From NCBI GenBank assembly GCA_019722365.1, contig JADFUC010001740.1, positions 188,501 to 252,500 of the forward strand: a DNA stretch of 64,000 nt. The letters are read 5' to 3'. Of this stretch, positions 10,872-23,413 are shown in pieces; the stretch's first letter is position 1, and each line of letters starts with the position of its first letter. The notes below the pieces were generated by a model. It was not told where the DNA came from. It worked only from the letters and a program-made list of their open reading frames with translations, and did no database searches. The translations under genes were made by a program, and so were the position numbers. Source of the stretch: Lithospermum erythrorhizon (taxonomy: Eukaryota; Streptophyta; Magnoliopsida; Boraginales; Boraginaceae).

Positions 10872-12000
10872 ATTGAAGAAACATCTGAGCATGTAAATAT
10901 TTTACTCTAGAGCAAAAGATATTAAATATTTTAATAAAATAATAAATAAAATATTATTTTTTACTACCAATAAAATTACATAAAATCCACTTATAATTAA
11001 CAAGGTGTCATCAAGTCACATGAATTTTATAATTTCTTTAATTTTTAGGTAAACTAAATATTAGATGCACATATGAATATGTAATACTCCGAAAGCATGC
11101 AAAATAAAAAATTATGTTGTACATTTTAAATAAGTTGAACAATACATGTTTGATTATATATACATTAGAATAAAAATATATGACTAAATATATTTATAAT
11201 ATAATATACATCCATACAAGTTCCGATTTGAATCGATGCAATATAATATATATATGTATTTTACTTTATTTACCATAACTCATTAAAATGCTTTAAAAGT
11301 TACATGATTTCACTATTCCACCTTTGGAGCTAATTACAAAAATTAAATAATTAAAATTAATAATTATATTTATGTATTTACATCATTGTTGGCTTATAAC
11401 TCATTAAAATGTTTTGAAGTTACATTAATCTCTTATCATTTCACCATTTGAAAGTTACATATTATTTTGGCTTCCTATACCAAATTATTTTATAATTTCA
11501 ACACCATAAGCGCTAATTTAACGACATCAACTTCTATAATTGCTTTCTGTGGATGTTTACATATCATGGGCTATTTATGAAAACTCATAATATTTTTTAT
11601 AAGCCGAGTAAAGCAAACACCCAAAAAAAAGTTTTCTTAAATTTATATTTCTTCGAATTTAACTTCGATATATTTTCAACCATTAATAATTTTAGGTAAT
11701 TTCTCAAATACTATGTCTATTTTTTGATCTGCCTTTATTTTTGATTAGTTCTTAATCAAATTATATTATCAACCAATTATCGCTCTATTAGACATTTTAG
11801 AGTAAACAAAATATTGATTATAGTTTGATATTTATATTTGATTAATTTGTTATACTAATAAGATTTAACATTTATGCTAACAGACGCGATTGTTATATGA
11901 AATATTTTAGTTTAAGATATTCACGCCAACACACGTAATATTTTACTAGCTTGGTAGAATGTCTCCCTACTTTAAACCGAATTTTGCATCCACGACTCAC
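10872..12000. other. AT-rich intergenic DNA with faint copies of the 70-bp unit
   Basis: The first 600 bases contain isolated pieces of the upstream tandem unit (TTACATGA, CATTAAAATGYTTT). Beyond that there is no feature I can support. Confidence 0.4.
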
Positions 12001-12019
12001 CGATCATTATAGAATATCG

Positions 12020-12320
12020 CCAACTATGCGCATCAATCTCAATCTCTATCAGGTGGTAACCTCTATGAAGAATCTAAATTGAGGTATTCGAATCACTTTT
12101 TACCTCTATTATGGCAAAGAGTGAACGACATCCCTTTTCTTATAAGATCACTGCTAGCAACCCCAAAACCTCAAAATAAGCCCCCCTTAATTCTATATTC
12201 TCATCTCAACACAAAAGGGCAATGAAGTAATTGTTAGTATCCTTCGACCATCCCGCATCACAGTTGATCTTAACAAATTTTCTTGTAGGTTTTACCCATC
12301 CTAACCTTAGCACATGTAGT
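12020..12320 (-). pseudogene. RNase H-like fragment of a non-LTR retroelement
   Basis: On the minus strand, about 12,303-12,255 reads as RVKPTRKFVKINCDAGWSK, followed by a discontinuous continuation with LRGAYFEVLGLLA near 12,170. This matches the start of the plant RNase H domain (W-x-P-P..VKxNxDG.W form) found at the 3' end of some LINEs and in genes derived from them. The frame is broken and no catalytic D-E-D-D set can be completed, so it is a remnant. It is separate from the LINE at 18.5-21.8 kb. Confidence 0.45.
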
Positions 12321-13327
12321 CGTGGTGATCTTATACTTCATTCAAAATGTCAAAAGCTAACATTATCCCCTCCCTAATAGATTTCTCCTATGAGACGTGG
12401 ATGTTTAGATAACCTTTCCCCTTCCTAATAGATTTCTTATAAGAGATGCGATGTTCACCAAATATTAGATCGTTCCCTATACTCCATAGGTGTCAAAGCG
12501 CACAAAAAGACTGGTGCCAAAAGTTTCACAAGTAGAGTTTGATCCAAACGCAAAAGAAAAAAACCCACCAATCATCGATGGACTTTAACCAAGACTCCTC
12601 TCTCGCTTACAATCGGCCGGTAATGGAGAACTAAAATCTTCCTCAAAAGCGACTTCATGTGCAATAAATTGCTACCTTTTAAAAGAATCGCATTTAAATG
12701 AGTTTCAAACGTTTACTGCCTCTAAGATACTTTAGTATCCCTACCATGTCTCCATATGTGTGATCCACCAATTTATCGAGCGACTTACCACGTTAGTCTC
12801 TCCTTAAAGATTAGGCAAATAAAAAAAAATTCATTATATTATATACTATTTTGTATAAAAAAAATTATTATAAAAATACAAGATTTCCATCTTGCTTTAC
12901 TCTTAGCATAATTATTTTGAGTCGGATAAAATCTCTATTTATTAATTAAGATTATAAAATTTATTAATTTTGATATTAAAAATAAATTGCTGAATTATTT
13001 TTAAGGGATGAAAGTAAACTAGATAAAATAGGATTCCTTTAAAAAAAGGTTACTTATACATTTGACATTTTTGGGGAAGGATATGTAGAAGTAAATAGTA
13101 CATTGAAAAGTGTAAAGCGTCGCACGACGCCAAGAGATTCATAGCACTGCGAAAGTGGTAGTTAGTGTCATGTATTAGCGATAAGAAAATTACACAATTG
13201 AATTCCCTTGACAACAGATGCAAGAGTAACATATTTTGTTTCCTTTCCCTTTTCTCAGATTCAAAATAATTGGAATAATAAAACCATCAACTATAAGATA
13301 ACACAAATGGTAACAACCATATTGATA
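12321..13327. other. Intergenic DNA, no supported gene
   Basis: The part up to about 12,830 may belong to the same decayed retroelement as the RNase H fragment, but I recognise no domain. From 12,830 to 13,327 the sequence is AT-rich and would contain the downstream region of the minus-strand gene that ends at 13,328. Confidence 0.4.
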
Positions 13328-16300
13328 CTATAAAGGGTCAAAAGGCTCGGGCAGAGATTCAAATCCACTATCAAATATAGATTCTTGGTCAGTGTTGTCA
13401 TCCAGGCAGTGTAGCCAACTTGTGTTCTTTAAATCTTCTTTCAGAAGCATGGTATCATAGCGAGAGCTCTCGAAAATGTCAACATTGGAGCTTGCTGAAA
13501 TACGGGACTTGTTTTCGTCAAACTTGTTAATACCATTTTTTGAAATGTCACTGCACTGGATCGATAAAGGCGAGTTGCCATTGTGATGGAGGATGTAATG
13601 TATGAGTTGCTTGGCTTTTCATGCTGGCAGATCGAACACTCTGGGGGAAGAGATTTGATCCAGGAATACCGCGTACACCATTAGCCCCATTCTTGATGTC
13701 CTACAAAACATACATAATTGATTGGGACAGCCATTATATGGGAAATGTAACACAGAAGATCAATGCCGGTCTTTGTATGAAACTCTCACTCACATACATA
13801 CACATTTAAAATGGAAAAGCTCCAAGAGAGAGATTTGAGGTTCTAACATATCAGTATTTTTCTCAGAACATCAGATTCACCTATTCATTCATTACTAAGA
13901 TGATAAAACAACAATTTTATAATTAGATTTTTCGATTGACATTTGATCTAGATCAACAAGTATACTGTCAGTTAACAAATTAAGTCACTTCAGAAGTATT
14001 TCAATATTAATAATGATCAGAAAACGGTTCTAAGCTTCTGCACACAAAAAAATTACAAGATTTAATAGAAATTACTGTTATTTTGGAATAACTATTTAGT
14101 TATGGAAATTTCATAGGTGGGTTAAGTATATCTAAGAAATTTGTTGTCAAGGGACTACAGGAAGCCAAATGAACATTCTAAAAGCAGAGGTAATGTGCTT
14201 ACCATATGCCTTATAGCCATATCTAGTGACCTTTTTGATATGGTCCGGCCAAACCCTGTGCTATCTGTAGATGCCTTGAGAGGTTTCCTGGATGACGAGT
14301 CCGAGACATGGGAAGTCCTGTGAGACTCCGATACATGACTAGGATGGCCACTGGAAATCCGATTGCGAGCAGAGGGTTCTGCAGATCTTCCCCGCGTACC
14401 AATTGGTGACGGTTGTCTCCTTGGAGGATTTGACACACTTGGAGCATCCAAAGTACTTTTTGCATTGACTGCTGCACCTGGTCTGGATCTTCCAGCAGAA
14501 AGTGGTCGGTCAGGCAAAGTAGTCCGTAAGTTTGGTGGTGTATCTAGAGAGAAATCTGGAAGTACTATTGGTTGTGGAACAGAGCGAGCTCGAGGACCTG
14601 GGGAGCTGGGGCGGGACACTGAGGGTACATTGCGTACATTAGAAGAAGCCCGGTTAATTGATGTCGAAGATCCAGAAACCTGAGAAATTAATGGTGCAGA
14701 GTTTCGACGAGTAGGTGTTGATGGCCTCGATGTTGACCGAACACCTTGTGAACTCAGATTAGCGGCTGATATTTGTGGCCTCGAACTCGGAGTTGATGAT
14801 CGTGATGTCTGGGATGGTCTGCTCCTGTCAATGGAAGAGGTGCTTGGGGCTGGACGGGCTCTAGAAGGAGTGGAAGGTCTTGAAGATGTCGAGCGAGAGG
14901 TTGGGGTAGAAGGCCTTGCTGTTGATGAGGAACGGCTAGGAGTAGATGGGCGAATATATGAGGATACGGAGGCCGAGCTAGTGTTGAGAATATTGGTCGA
15001 CTTGTTTGAGTATGAACTATACTGGAAGCTAGATGCAGATTGACGAGTTAATGAGTTGCTTCGTGACAGTCTTCCAGTTTGATTGCTCTCTGACTGTGAA
15101 TTTGAAAGCTGAAGCAGCAGGATTAAAAACATCAATTAATTACATTAATCATGGCATGATGAATATATATCTAGTAATCAGGCCAAGTACTCAAAACAGA
15201 AGAGGAAGCAAACAGTGCACATGAATGATTAATATGTTGATTGTTGACACAATTTTACATCTAGTTATCATGCTAAGTACTCAATCACAAGAGGAAGGGA
15301 TAATGAGAATTAGTACATAGGGGAGTTTATTTTTTTACTGAAAATGGTTAATAAAATATGCCAAACACATTTCAACATAATAACCAATAATGAACTACTA
15401 ATACTTTTAGCTAGTAAATACTCCAGTAATTTATGCATAGACTTATAAGGGTAAAGGTTAAGGGTTCAAACCTCAAACCTCCCAGCTAGGATTGAAAAAT
15501 GAAAAACATTACTCTCTCAAATCCAAAACAATTGACTTTCTCACATATCGAGGTAAATATTTGTCTTGAAATTCTTTCTTTAATTATATTATTAAAAAAT
15601 TAAAAATTAATATTATAGAAAGTATTTTAAAAGGCAGTACAATTATATAAATTTTATATTTTAAAATAATGAATAATTAATAAATTAATGAAATTAATTC
15701 AATTGTTTTTGGATTTGGGAGAAAATAGACTCAATGAAATAAAAATAACAATAAAAAGGTAAATCTCCGGAATTCTGCAGAGGTGTCAACTGTCAAGTTA
15801 TTGAAGGAAAAAACACAACCGAGTAAATTTTCAGAGGTGCCAAGTATAAGCATACATGTTTCCAAAACAAGCAGAGTAAATGTTTAAAATCATTCTAATA
15901 TTAAGCAAGTAAAATTTCAGCCTCACCCTTGAAGACTTTGTGGTGGAGACTGTTCTGACAGATGAGCTGCTTCTTGGAGGCGCTGCAGCTTGTAGATAAT
16001 CATTTCCGTCCGATGAAGGACACATGGGTGTTTCAGGAGGAGTGAGAAGCCTAGAGAACAATTCCATGAAGCTTAAAAATTCAAGCTGACAGATAAATGC
16101 TTAAAATTACGACACCAAAAATAACTCTGCCAAATATATGCTCATCACATTACATCCATTCATAGTTGATTAAGATTTCAATTGACACTTCTTTTTTTCG
16201 TTTCCTTTTGGCTGGTTCGGAGACTTCCAAGGTAAATATAGTGACAAAAGGGGCACCATTAGGTTATATGGACATTTATGCAAAATGTACGACAACATTT

Positions 16301-17164
16301 TTGAATGGATGTAGTAAACGTCAACGTGGTCATATTAGGAACTAATGACAAACTAACAACAATTTACACCAGTTGATAACATCATAAACAAAAAATCTCT
16401 CATATCAAGAACTAGCTTGAAACAGTTGCATTTATTGTAGAAGTATAAAGGTATAGCACCGGTATTGGCTAACTAAGTATATCCTCTCGAGCTCAACTAT
16501 AAAGAATGCCTAAATATACACCTCAAAGTAAAACGCAAGAGATCCACTTTAATTAGCGTGTTTATACAAGTCCAAATAATGCCTAAACACACATTTTCGA
16601 GTAAAACACAAGAGATGCAATTTACGCCAGCTAATAACATCATGATCTTAACCGACTAAGACTGTCAGAAAAAGTATAACAGAGGATCCGGAAACAGATC
16701 TAAGATAAACTAAACAACCAAAATATTTACACCAAAAACAACAAAAGGCTAAACAAAATGTACCAATCGTAGTCATGTTTCCCCGAATCAATCGACGTGA
16801 GGAGATCATCCAACGGGCTCTTTACACCTCTCGCCGATCCAAGTGACAGCCTTCCCAATTTAACTGAAACTGAGTTAATCATAACTACATAATTAAATTT
16901 CCAATACTAATAATAACTAACTACTCAAAAAACAACTACATTATGTCTAATAAACCTTCACTTTGCTCATTTTATTAACACCAATATTAATAATCAAATT
17001 ATGACAAAATGCTAGATCCAGAACAGTAAATAAAAAATGAGATAATAAATCAAATATATATAAATTATACCCTCAGTTTGGTTTTGAGAATAGTCGGAAT
17101 CCTTTGAGATTCCATTAATACTTAAACCACGGCGATGCTGGATCATAGCTTCTCTTTGATTCAT
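13328..17164 (-). CDS. Ser/Pro/Arg-rich plant protein (annotated elsewhere as FLO11-like or mucin-like), five exons, last exon frame-broken
   Basis: Coding exons: 17164-17071, 16863-16764, 16050-15927, 15108-14203 and one starting at 13700. The first four join in frame (94, 100, 124 and 906 nt) and encode 408 residues. A family signature is assembled across the exon 2/3 junction: GKHDYDWLLTPPETP. Exon 4 is low-complexity, dominated by SRPSTPTRR- and SSRPSTPSRA-type repeats, basic and probably disordered, and ends RHM. Exon 5 begins DIKNGANGVRG and would stop at 13550-13548, giving 458 residues. The expected tail (SSRYDTMLLKEDLKNTSWLH and FESLPEPFDPL) is present in the next frame and ends with TAG at 13330-13328. 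A one-base shift near 13580-13615 therefore separates them; see findings. The molecular function is unknown to me; the family is plant-wide and lacks enzyme motifs. Confidence 0.82.
15510..15726. mobile_element. MITE in intron 3 of the Ser/Pro-rich gene
   Basis: The left end reads TACTCTCTCAAATCCAAAAC (15510-15529, continuing AATTG). The right end, read on the other strand, is TCTCCCAAATCCAAAAACAA and continues TTG, ending about 15,726. The termini match over about 23 bases with two differences. The element is about 215 bp and AT-rich, has no coding potential, and lies in the intron between exons 15927 and 15108. The TACTC start and TA flanks suggest a Stowaway type. Confidence 0.65.
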
Positions 17165-18499
17165 TTTCTTATAATTAGTATTGGTCTATATATAATCTAA
17201 CTAGACTAAATAATAATTGATGGAGAAAGAATAACTAGAGTAATAATAATTGTTGTTCGAGTAGTTGTAATGACCGGGAACAAAATTTGGAAGTGGTAAA
17301 AAGAATAATTAGAGTAACAATAACTAATGTTTGAGAGTCGAATGAAAAAAGAATAGCTACAGTAATTGCATAGATTGAAGTAAGCAATTTCTATGAAAAA
17401 AGAATAGTGTGTCAAAAATATTGTCCACTTCTTTTTTGTGGTTAGTTGTTGTTTTGGTGAATAAAAGGAAGGAAGACAAAGGAAATGAATGGATTATTTG
17501 TAGTTTACGTCATATGAATGAATAATGATTCCTTGATAGATCATAGATCTAGTTATATAAGAGGAGGTACTAATGCTGTAACTTGTAAGTCGGTTGAGCT
17601 ACTTAGCTTACTTCACTCATCAACAATGACTTCAATAATGGCATGGTGGGAAAGATGAAATAATACTAATGCTCCATAATTCATAGCTAGTACTTTTTTT
17701 ATTATTGATATTGTGCTTGAAAGAAGAGTTAAATACGTTAAGTTTGCAATGTCTTCGTTTAAAGATTAATTAAACCTTTATTTTTCGAAGCAATTTGTCG
17801 TGATTAATTTTTATATACGTTATGAAAATTACAAAAACATAATATTATGAAAATATTTTTAAAAACAAATTTAATGATATTAATTTTATATTTTTTCGAA
17901 TTAGTGCGTAAAAAGTAATTTGTGAATTGAGTTTAGCCTTGTCTAGCTTGTCAATTAATTTGAAATAGAAGTAATAAAAATAAAGAACTAAATTCAACTA
18001 GAACTATAGTGCATTAATAAATGAAGTTGTATAATTAAGCAGGATCGATTAAATGGAATTACATATATTAGATAAACTCTTTTTTAGAATGTGCTTTCGT
18101 CTTAAAACTTTCTTGATTATAAAATATCACTTCTCGCGTATACGTGAGAAAAAGTTATCGAAATTATAAAAGCTTACGTGTAAATGTTACAGCGGCTAAA
18201 AGTAATCCACAGCGAGGGGCTGCTCGTCATAATTCTTGCAGAGAACGATATAAATCGAGTATGGATAAGATCAACACGTTGTGTACATGTGATGTTAGGG
18301 GTATGAAGAAGACCTTTGATATTGATGGTCCAACTAACAAAGTCTTTATAACGGAGTTGGCCCCAAAATTGGAAATTGTAATAGAAATTAGGGTAACTAT
18401 ATCGAACATCGGCGAAGATATTTTTTATGGCATAAAAATTTGGTTATGAAGTCTTATATTTTGTAAGATATGTGGTTTAAAGTTAGTGGCTTGAAAGGA
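17165..18499. other. Upstream region of the Ser/Pro-rich gene and intergenic DNA
   Basis: 17,165-17,700 is the likely promoter and 5' UTR of the minus-strand gene ending at 17,164. It contains several imperfect repeats of AGAATAACTAGAGTAATAAT-type words at 17,228-17,360. An open frame at 18,144-18,449 (+) has no recognisable domain and is probably not a gene. Confidence 0.4.
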
Positions 18500-21400
18500 G
18501 AGTGGTTTAGGATGTTTAGGTAGGTTGACTAAAGGAGTCCATTTTTTATAAATGAATTTCTTTTTGCCATTGTTGTCCTTGGGTTTCTAGAAATATCCTT
18601 GAAGATGACCGTTCTACACATGTAGTCTATGACTTGGAGGAGTAGCCACTAATGAACATAATGCCGGTTTATGATAGTTAGAGAATTTTCATTTGTTTGT
18701 TATCCAAGGTTGAAAGGCTAATGAGATTTCGGGGAGTTAGGTATAATGTTAAAAAGTCTTCCCAATTAAAACTAGAAAAGGGCATTCGAGGAAGAGGTGA
18801 TTGATGGTTTACGGTGAGCTATGCAAGGGCATTCAAGGGAATGGAAATTGAAGTTTCATTTCCTAGATTGTCTTTCGTGGGAAGTCTATTCATCCTAAGC
18901 TTCCAGAAGAGAGTTTTTATTTTATTTGGAAAAGGAAGCTTCCAAATGAATTTTCAAGAACTTAGAGGAGTGGTATTTAGAGATTTCGGAATAATTAACG
19001 GGTTGTGAGATTAATTTTTTGGTATGATGGTGTAGGAGTTCTGAGAGTTGATTTTTACTAAGATCGTTGTTTACAAGGTCAGGCAAACTAGAAAGGTTGA
19101 TATTGCGAATGGCTACTGCAATGCGGGAAGGGAAGATGTGATTTAGGAGAGTGAGATTCCAGTGATGGTTTGGAAGGGTGAGATCCACTACTTTAGAGAA
19201 GGATGATGGGGAGAGATTTCTCTTTGAGTACTAATTAAGATTTTTAAAATTATCAAGGAGAAGCCATCTGTCATTCCAAATGTTGATACTAGTCCCAGAA
19301 TTAACCAGCCAAATGACTTCATTTCTAAGTTCGAGAGGCTGATTTGAGGCCCCACACGGTTCCCGAGATGGATTGGGAGGTATTTTTTTTGGTTCAAAGG
19401 GTGTTGATTGGGGATAATCACACTTTTTATGAGCATTCTGGCCGGATTTTTTATAAGTAGGGCTAAGTTGAAGTAGTGTCGATGCTTGAATCCTAAACCC
19501 CCTTTATTTTTATCAAAATGAAAGAAATTCCAATTTATCGATGAATTTTACCTATGATTTTCATCCCCACGAGAAAATCGGCCAGAAAGGACTGCTCCAA
19601 TTTCATTAAAGCGAAGAAAGAAATTTAAAAATGGAGCATTGAAACAGTTGATTGGATACTTGAATTTGATAAGAGAGTGACTTTTACCTCCAAAATTGAA
19701 AATTTGGAGGACGAGGGTGATTAATTATCAGCTACTCTTTTTTGTGCTCTGGAGGTAGGATAAAGAAATAGAAATATTTTCGAGACAAAGAGAAATAGAA
19801 AGAGCTTTCATACAAAGAGCAAAAAAGAATAGATGAAAGAGAGTTTCCTTGTCTGAGCCCATATGAAGGTTTGATTGTTCTTCCGTTTTACTGAATGCAA
19901 TTATGCTCTAAGGTGGATCTGGCGTTCCTTAATCAAATGAATCCACGGTGATATGGGGATTTAGAAGCTTTAGAGTATTGAAGAGGAACTTTCGGTCTAT
20001 TCGATCCAAAAGCTTTACTAAATGTCTATTTTGATGGCTTACAATCCATTCTTGGCTATGGATGTATGGATAGTATGTGTGAGTTAACGAGGCCATAGAT
20101 ATGTTATCATTAGAGAAATGACACAGGATGAAACCATTTTTGGAGTTGAGATGGGGTTTGAGCACAGTGACCATGACAGGCGAGGCTTGTATGCGGAGTT
20201 ACGAGGTTAATAGGTCTAAATTCAAAAAAGCGGTTTTGGGTTATATTTTTTTGGATATGAGAGTGATGAATGTGTTGTTTCTTTCGAGGAATGGTTGAAT
20301 GGCTCCGCACGTTCAAAATCGAGAGTGGATTTTGTGAGTTCTTCCCACTATGGCAGCTCCGGTGGTTTTGAAAACCTACATTTGGAAAACTATCTGGAAG
20401 AGGGCTATTTTGACTTTTTCCGAAGTAAAGGGAAGAGAGATCCTCAATTTGTGTAAGAGATAGACAATTTTTTATATTGTTGATTGTGTTAGGAATTTGG
20501 GTAGTTATAGAGTTTAAAGTGTTTGAATTAGGGTTAAAAAGAGATTGACAAAGTAGCTCCTACAGGTCTATTGAATATCAGATTCTGAAGTGATAAGAAT
20601 GTCCTGATCATTGATAATCTCAAGGATCAAATTGTTCCTTTGTTTATGTTTAGCATAATTGTGGAAGAATTTTGTATTAGCATCTCCATGTAGATTCCAA
20701 TTGATCTTTCTTTCGTTCTTTCTGATATATGTATCTGCTTTAGAGCAAAGTGTCAGCTAAAATCTAAGGTTACATCTTTGCTAGCAAAATTATTTAAATG
20801 TGGAGAATTTTGAACTTTTGCCTGCGATGCTTGAATATTAGATATATGTTGGATTATATTACCAACTCTGTTAGTATTCTAGTGTTTGAGAGCAGATTTG
20901 AAGTTTTTTAGCTTTTGATTGAGAGAGAAGGTAGAGGATCCCAGAAGGGAGGATGTATTCTAGTGTTTAGCAAGGAGGCTATGAAATTTGGGGAGGGAAA
21001 GGAGGAATTTCTCCAACTTGAAAGGGTTTGGGGAGTTTAAACCAAGGGATTTAGAGGTAATGACAAGAGAGATATGATTAGATATTTGAATAGGAAGTCC
21101 TTGACAATGGGAGGAGAGAAAAAGGTCGTACCAATCAGGATTAGCCATAGCTCTGTCAAGCTTTTCGTAGACCATAATATTATTTCTTTTTCCTGACCAT
21201 GAAAAGTGGGTTCCCGATTAGGGCAAGTCATGGAGACCAAAAAAGTTTGTGAACGAAAGAAGACTTCTAGATCGAAACATATTTTGGGTAAGGGTACGAT
21301 GTTTATTAGTTTGGTATAGAACTTGATTGAAGTCTTCATAAATAAGAATAGTCAGATCTAAGTAGGGTTAAAAGGGCATCGATAGCTTCCTTCTAGGTTT

Positions 21401-21760
21401 GCTTACCGTTTATTAAAGATGAGAATTTACATAAAGTGAACCAGTATCAAGGAATAATAGATTCACTACTGGATTCTACCGGAGACAAAGAGATGTTTAT
21501 TGGCTTAAGACTAAGATTCACAATCAATATTGTAGAGGACTTTTTAGCCAAAAGACTACTCTGTGGCCATTAAATCCAAGCCAAAAGTTTTTGATATACT
21601 TGAGGATGGCAGAATCTGGTCAGTTATAACTTTGGAATAGAAGTTTCGAAGAAAGGAAAAGCGAATTCGGGTTTATATTTTGTTAAAAGGGACAAGAGGA
21701 GATTAAGCATCATAGTTTTGTCCTAGTCCACGATAGTTCCAGCTAAGGATTTTCATAATA
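18500..21760 (-). mobile_element. Decayed LINE (L1-type non-LTR retrotransposon), ORF2 region
   Basis: Read on the minus strand, the domains come in the normal order. The endonuclease start MKILSWNYRGLGQNYDA begins at 21,756, and ERLDRA-like text (KLDRAMANPDW) lies near 21,165. A reverse-transcriptase stretch follows: FRPINLV near 20,220, DNISMASLTH near 20,100, and the AFDRIDRKFLFNTLK block near 19,990. The C-terminal zinc-binding region has FWKLRMNRLPTK near 18,900 and INHLFLECPFS-like text near 18,760. Stops and frameshifts interrupt it many times, so it cannot encode an active protein. The 3' end was not defined; a T-rich tract on the plus strand near 18,540 could be the complement of a poly(A) tail. 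Confidence 0.8.
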
Positions 21761-22190
21761 ACGTTGGGGTTGTTATGGAACAGCCACCAAAATTCATAGG
21801 GAGGGTAAAAGTCTTGAGAAACAATTATTAAAGGGAAAAGAACAATGATTTAAATTGAAAGAAAAATGGTAAAGAAGAGGAGCACGATCCGAGAAGCACA
21901 AAATTAAAGTAAGCAAAGTTTAGATAATTTGTTTTTCACTATCTTTTTTAACCCAGTAGATTAATCATTGTCCGCGCTTATTTAATTCCAAACTTTTTTA
22001 ATTCGAGGCTCTTCATTCTCCTCGAAATTGACTCGAAATGCGAACCATGTCTTTTCCTTTTTAAGTTAATTGTAACATTTTCAGAAGACGTATTTCGTTC
22101 TATCAACTTGAAATTTTGTTAGACTAGTCCTCCTTGAGTTGGCTCATGTTTCCAGTTAAATTGCAAAGTTCTTCGTTTCATTACTATACA

Positions 22191-22610
22191 TTATAGAACA
22201 TCCGCTGCGAATTGGTCGAGAAATTCATTCTTGTGTTCATCATCAAATTTTGCATACTGAAAGTTTGAAGAAACCTTTGTGCTTTTTGGCAGAGACCTCT
22301 CAATACTACTAATTTCAAAGTTATCATCAGATGCCATTGAGTCTAAATTGAGACCAATTAAGAAATCAAGAGACTTACTCTGATCAAGTATATGGAATTC
22401 ATTTTTCTCCTCTTTCTTATCATCCTCTTTCTTAACATCCTCTAATTTCCTAGTAATTTGAATTATTGGACGTGATTTTTGCCTTTTTGCAAGTGAACCC
22501 AGATTGTTCATATTCAAATCAATAATATCTTTCTCAAAATCATCTCTACTTCTTTTTTTAGATTGAGGATTATTTTTTTCGCATAAAGTGAGAACAAATA
22601 ACTCTTGAAT
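22191..22610 (-). pseudogene. Unrecognised Lys/Glu/Asp-rich open frame upstream of the LINE endonuclease
   Basis: A minus-strand frame ending at 22,191 can be read from about 22,608, with the first ATG at 22,517 (108 residues). It is highly charged (KLEDVKKEDDKKEEKNE) and has no CCHC zinc knuckle. Its place, about 435 bp before the endonuclease start of the LINE on the same strand, makes it a candidate for the end of LINE ORF1. It is cut at its 5' side by the junction with the LTR-like segment that begins near 22,636. It could instead be a fragment of an unrelated host gene; I do not recognise the sequence. Confidence 0.35.
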
Positions 22611-23413
22611 TTATTTTCATTATTTTGCTTGATTTTGTTGAACTAAGTCTGCTTTCAGAGTGAACTTGTGCGTAGGTTTCATCGTTGAGAAGTTCGAGTG
22701 CTTAAAGTGTTGTCGGGATGTTCGTAGACTCGAGATCGAATTGACAGCTTGTCGTATTATACGAGGAAGGCTCGTAGACTTAGATTTGGGAAACTCTACT
22801 ACTTTAGGTTATGTCACTTTTCAGGTATGAGAGTTATAACTTTTTCTTGGGGCTTAATCTTGACACATTTTTAAGAGAGTGGTAAGTCAAGTAATTCCTG
22901 CTTAAAGTATAAAACTATAGTCATGGTCGAGGCTCATCTGAATAGTATGTGTTATTTCATTTTAGAGAATTGGCGTGATCCCGTCGAGGTACGCTGCCGA
23001 TGAGGTCTTGCCATCGTGACCCGTCGAGGAGATACGCTCTCGATGAGGTCGATGATGTTAGCGATTCTTCGTTGAGCCGGCCGAGAGACCCGTCGAGACC
23101 CCAGACCTTTCGATAAAGGTCATACATTTACTTTCCATTCGAGCCCGCCGAGACCTTTTTTGTCTCGATGAGGTCTCAATAATATTCAAAATCTAGCCGT
23201 TATCCGATTGCCATTAGAGAGCTCGTAGGCCGGTAATGATCCTCGATGCTAAGGGTCCTCCCAGCAAGGCAAATCGCTCTATTTTTAGGAATACTAATTT
23301 TAAAGTAAAACCCTACCTTTTATACACTTTGAACATTCAATCTTTTCTTGAAAACTCAAAAAGGCAAAAGCAAAAGCTCTCATACTTAATCTTGATTATC
23401 TTTAGTAGAGTGT

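Noticed and set aside
14363..15043. Plus-strand open frames of 70-106 residues
   Set aside because: They are antisense shadows of the low-complexity Ser/Pro/Arg exon 14,203-15,108 of the minus-strand gene.
18144..18449. 101-residue plus-strand frame beside the LINE
   Set aside because: No known domain, no splice context, and it lies in DNA next to a minus-strand retroelement end.
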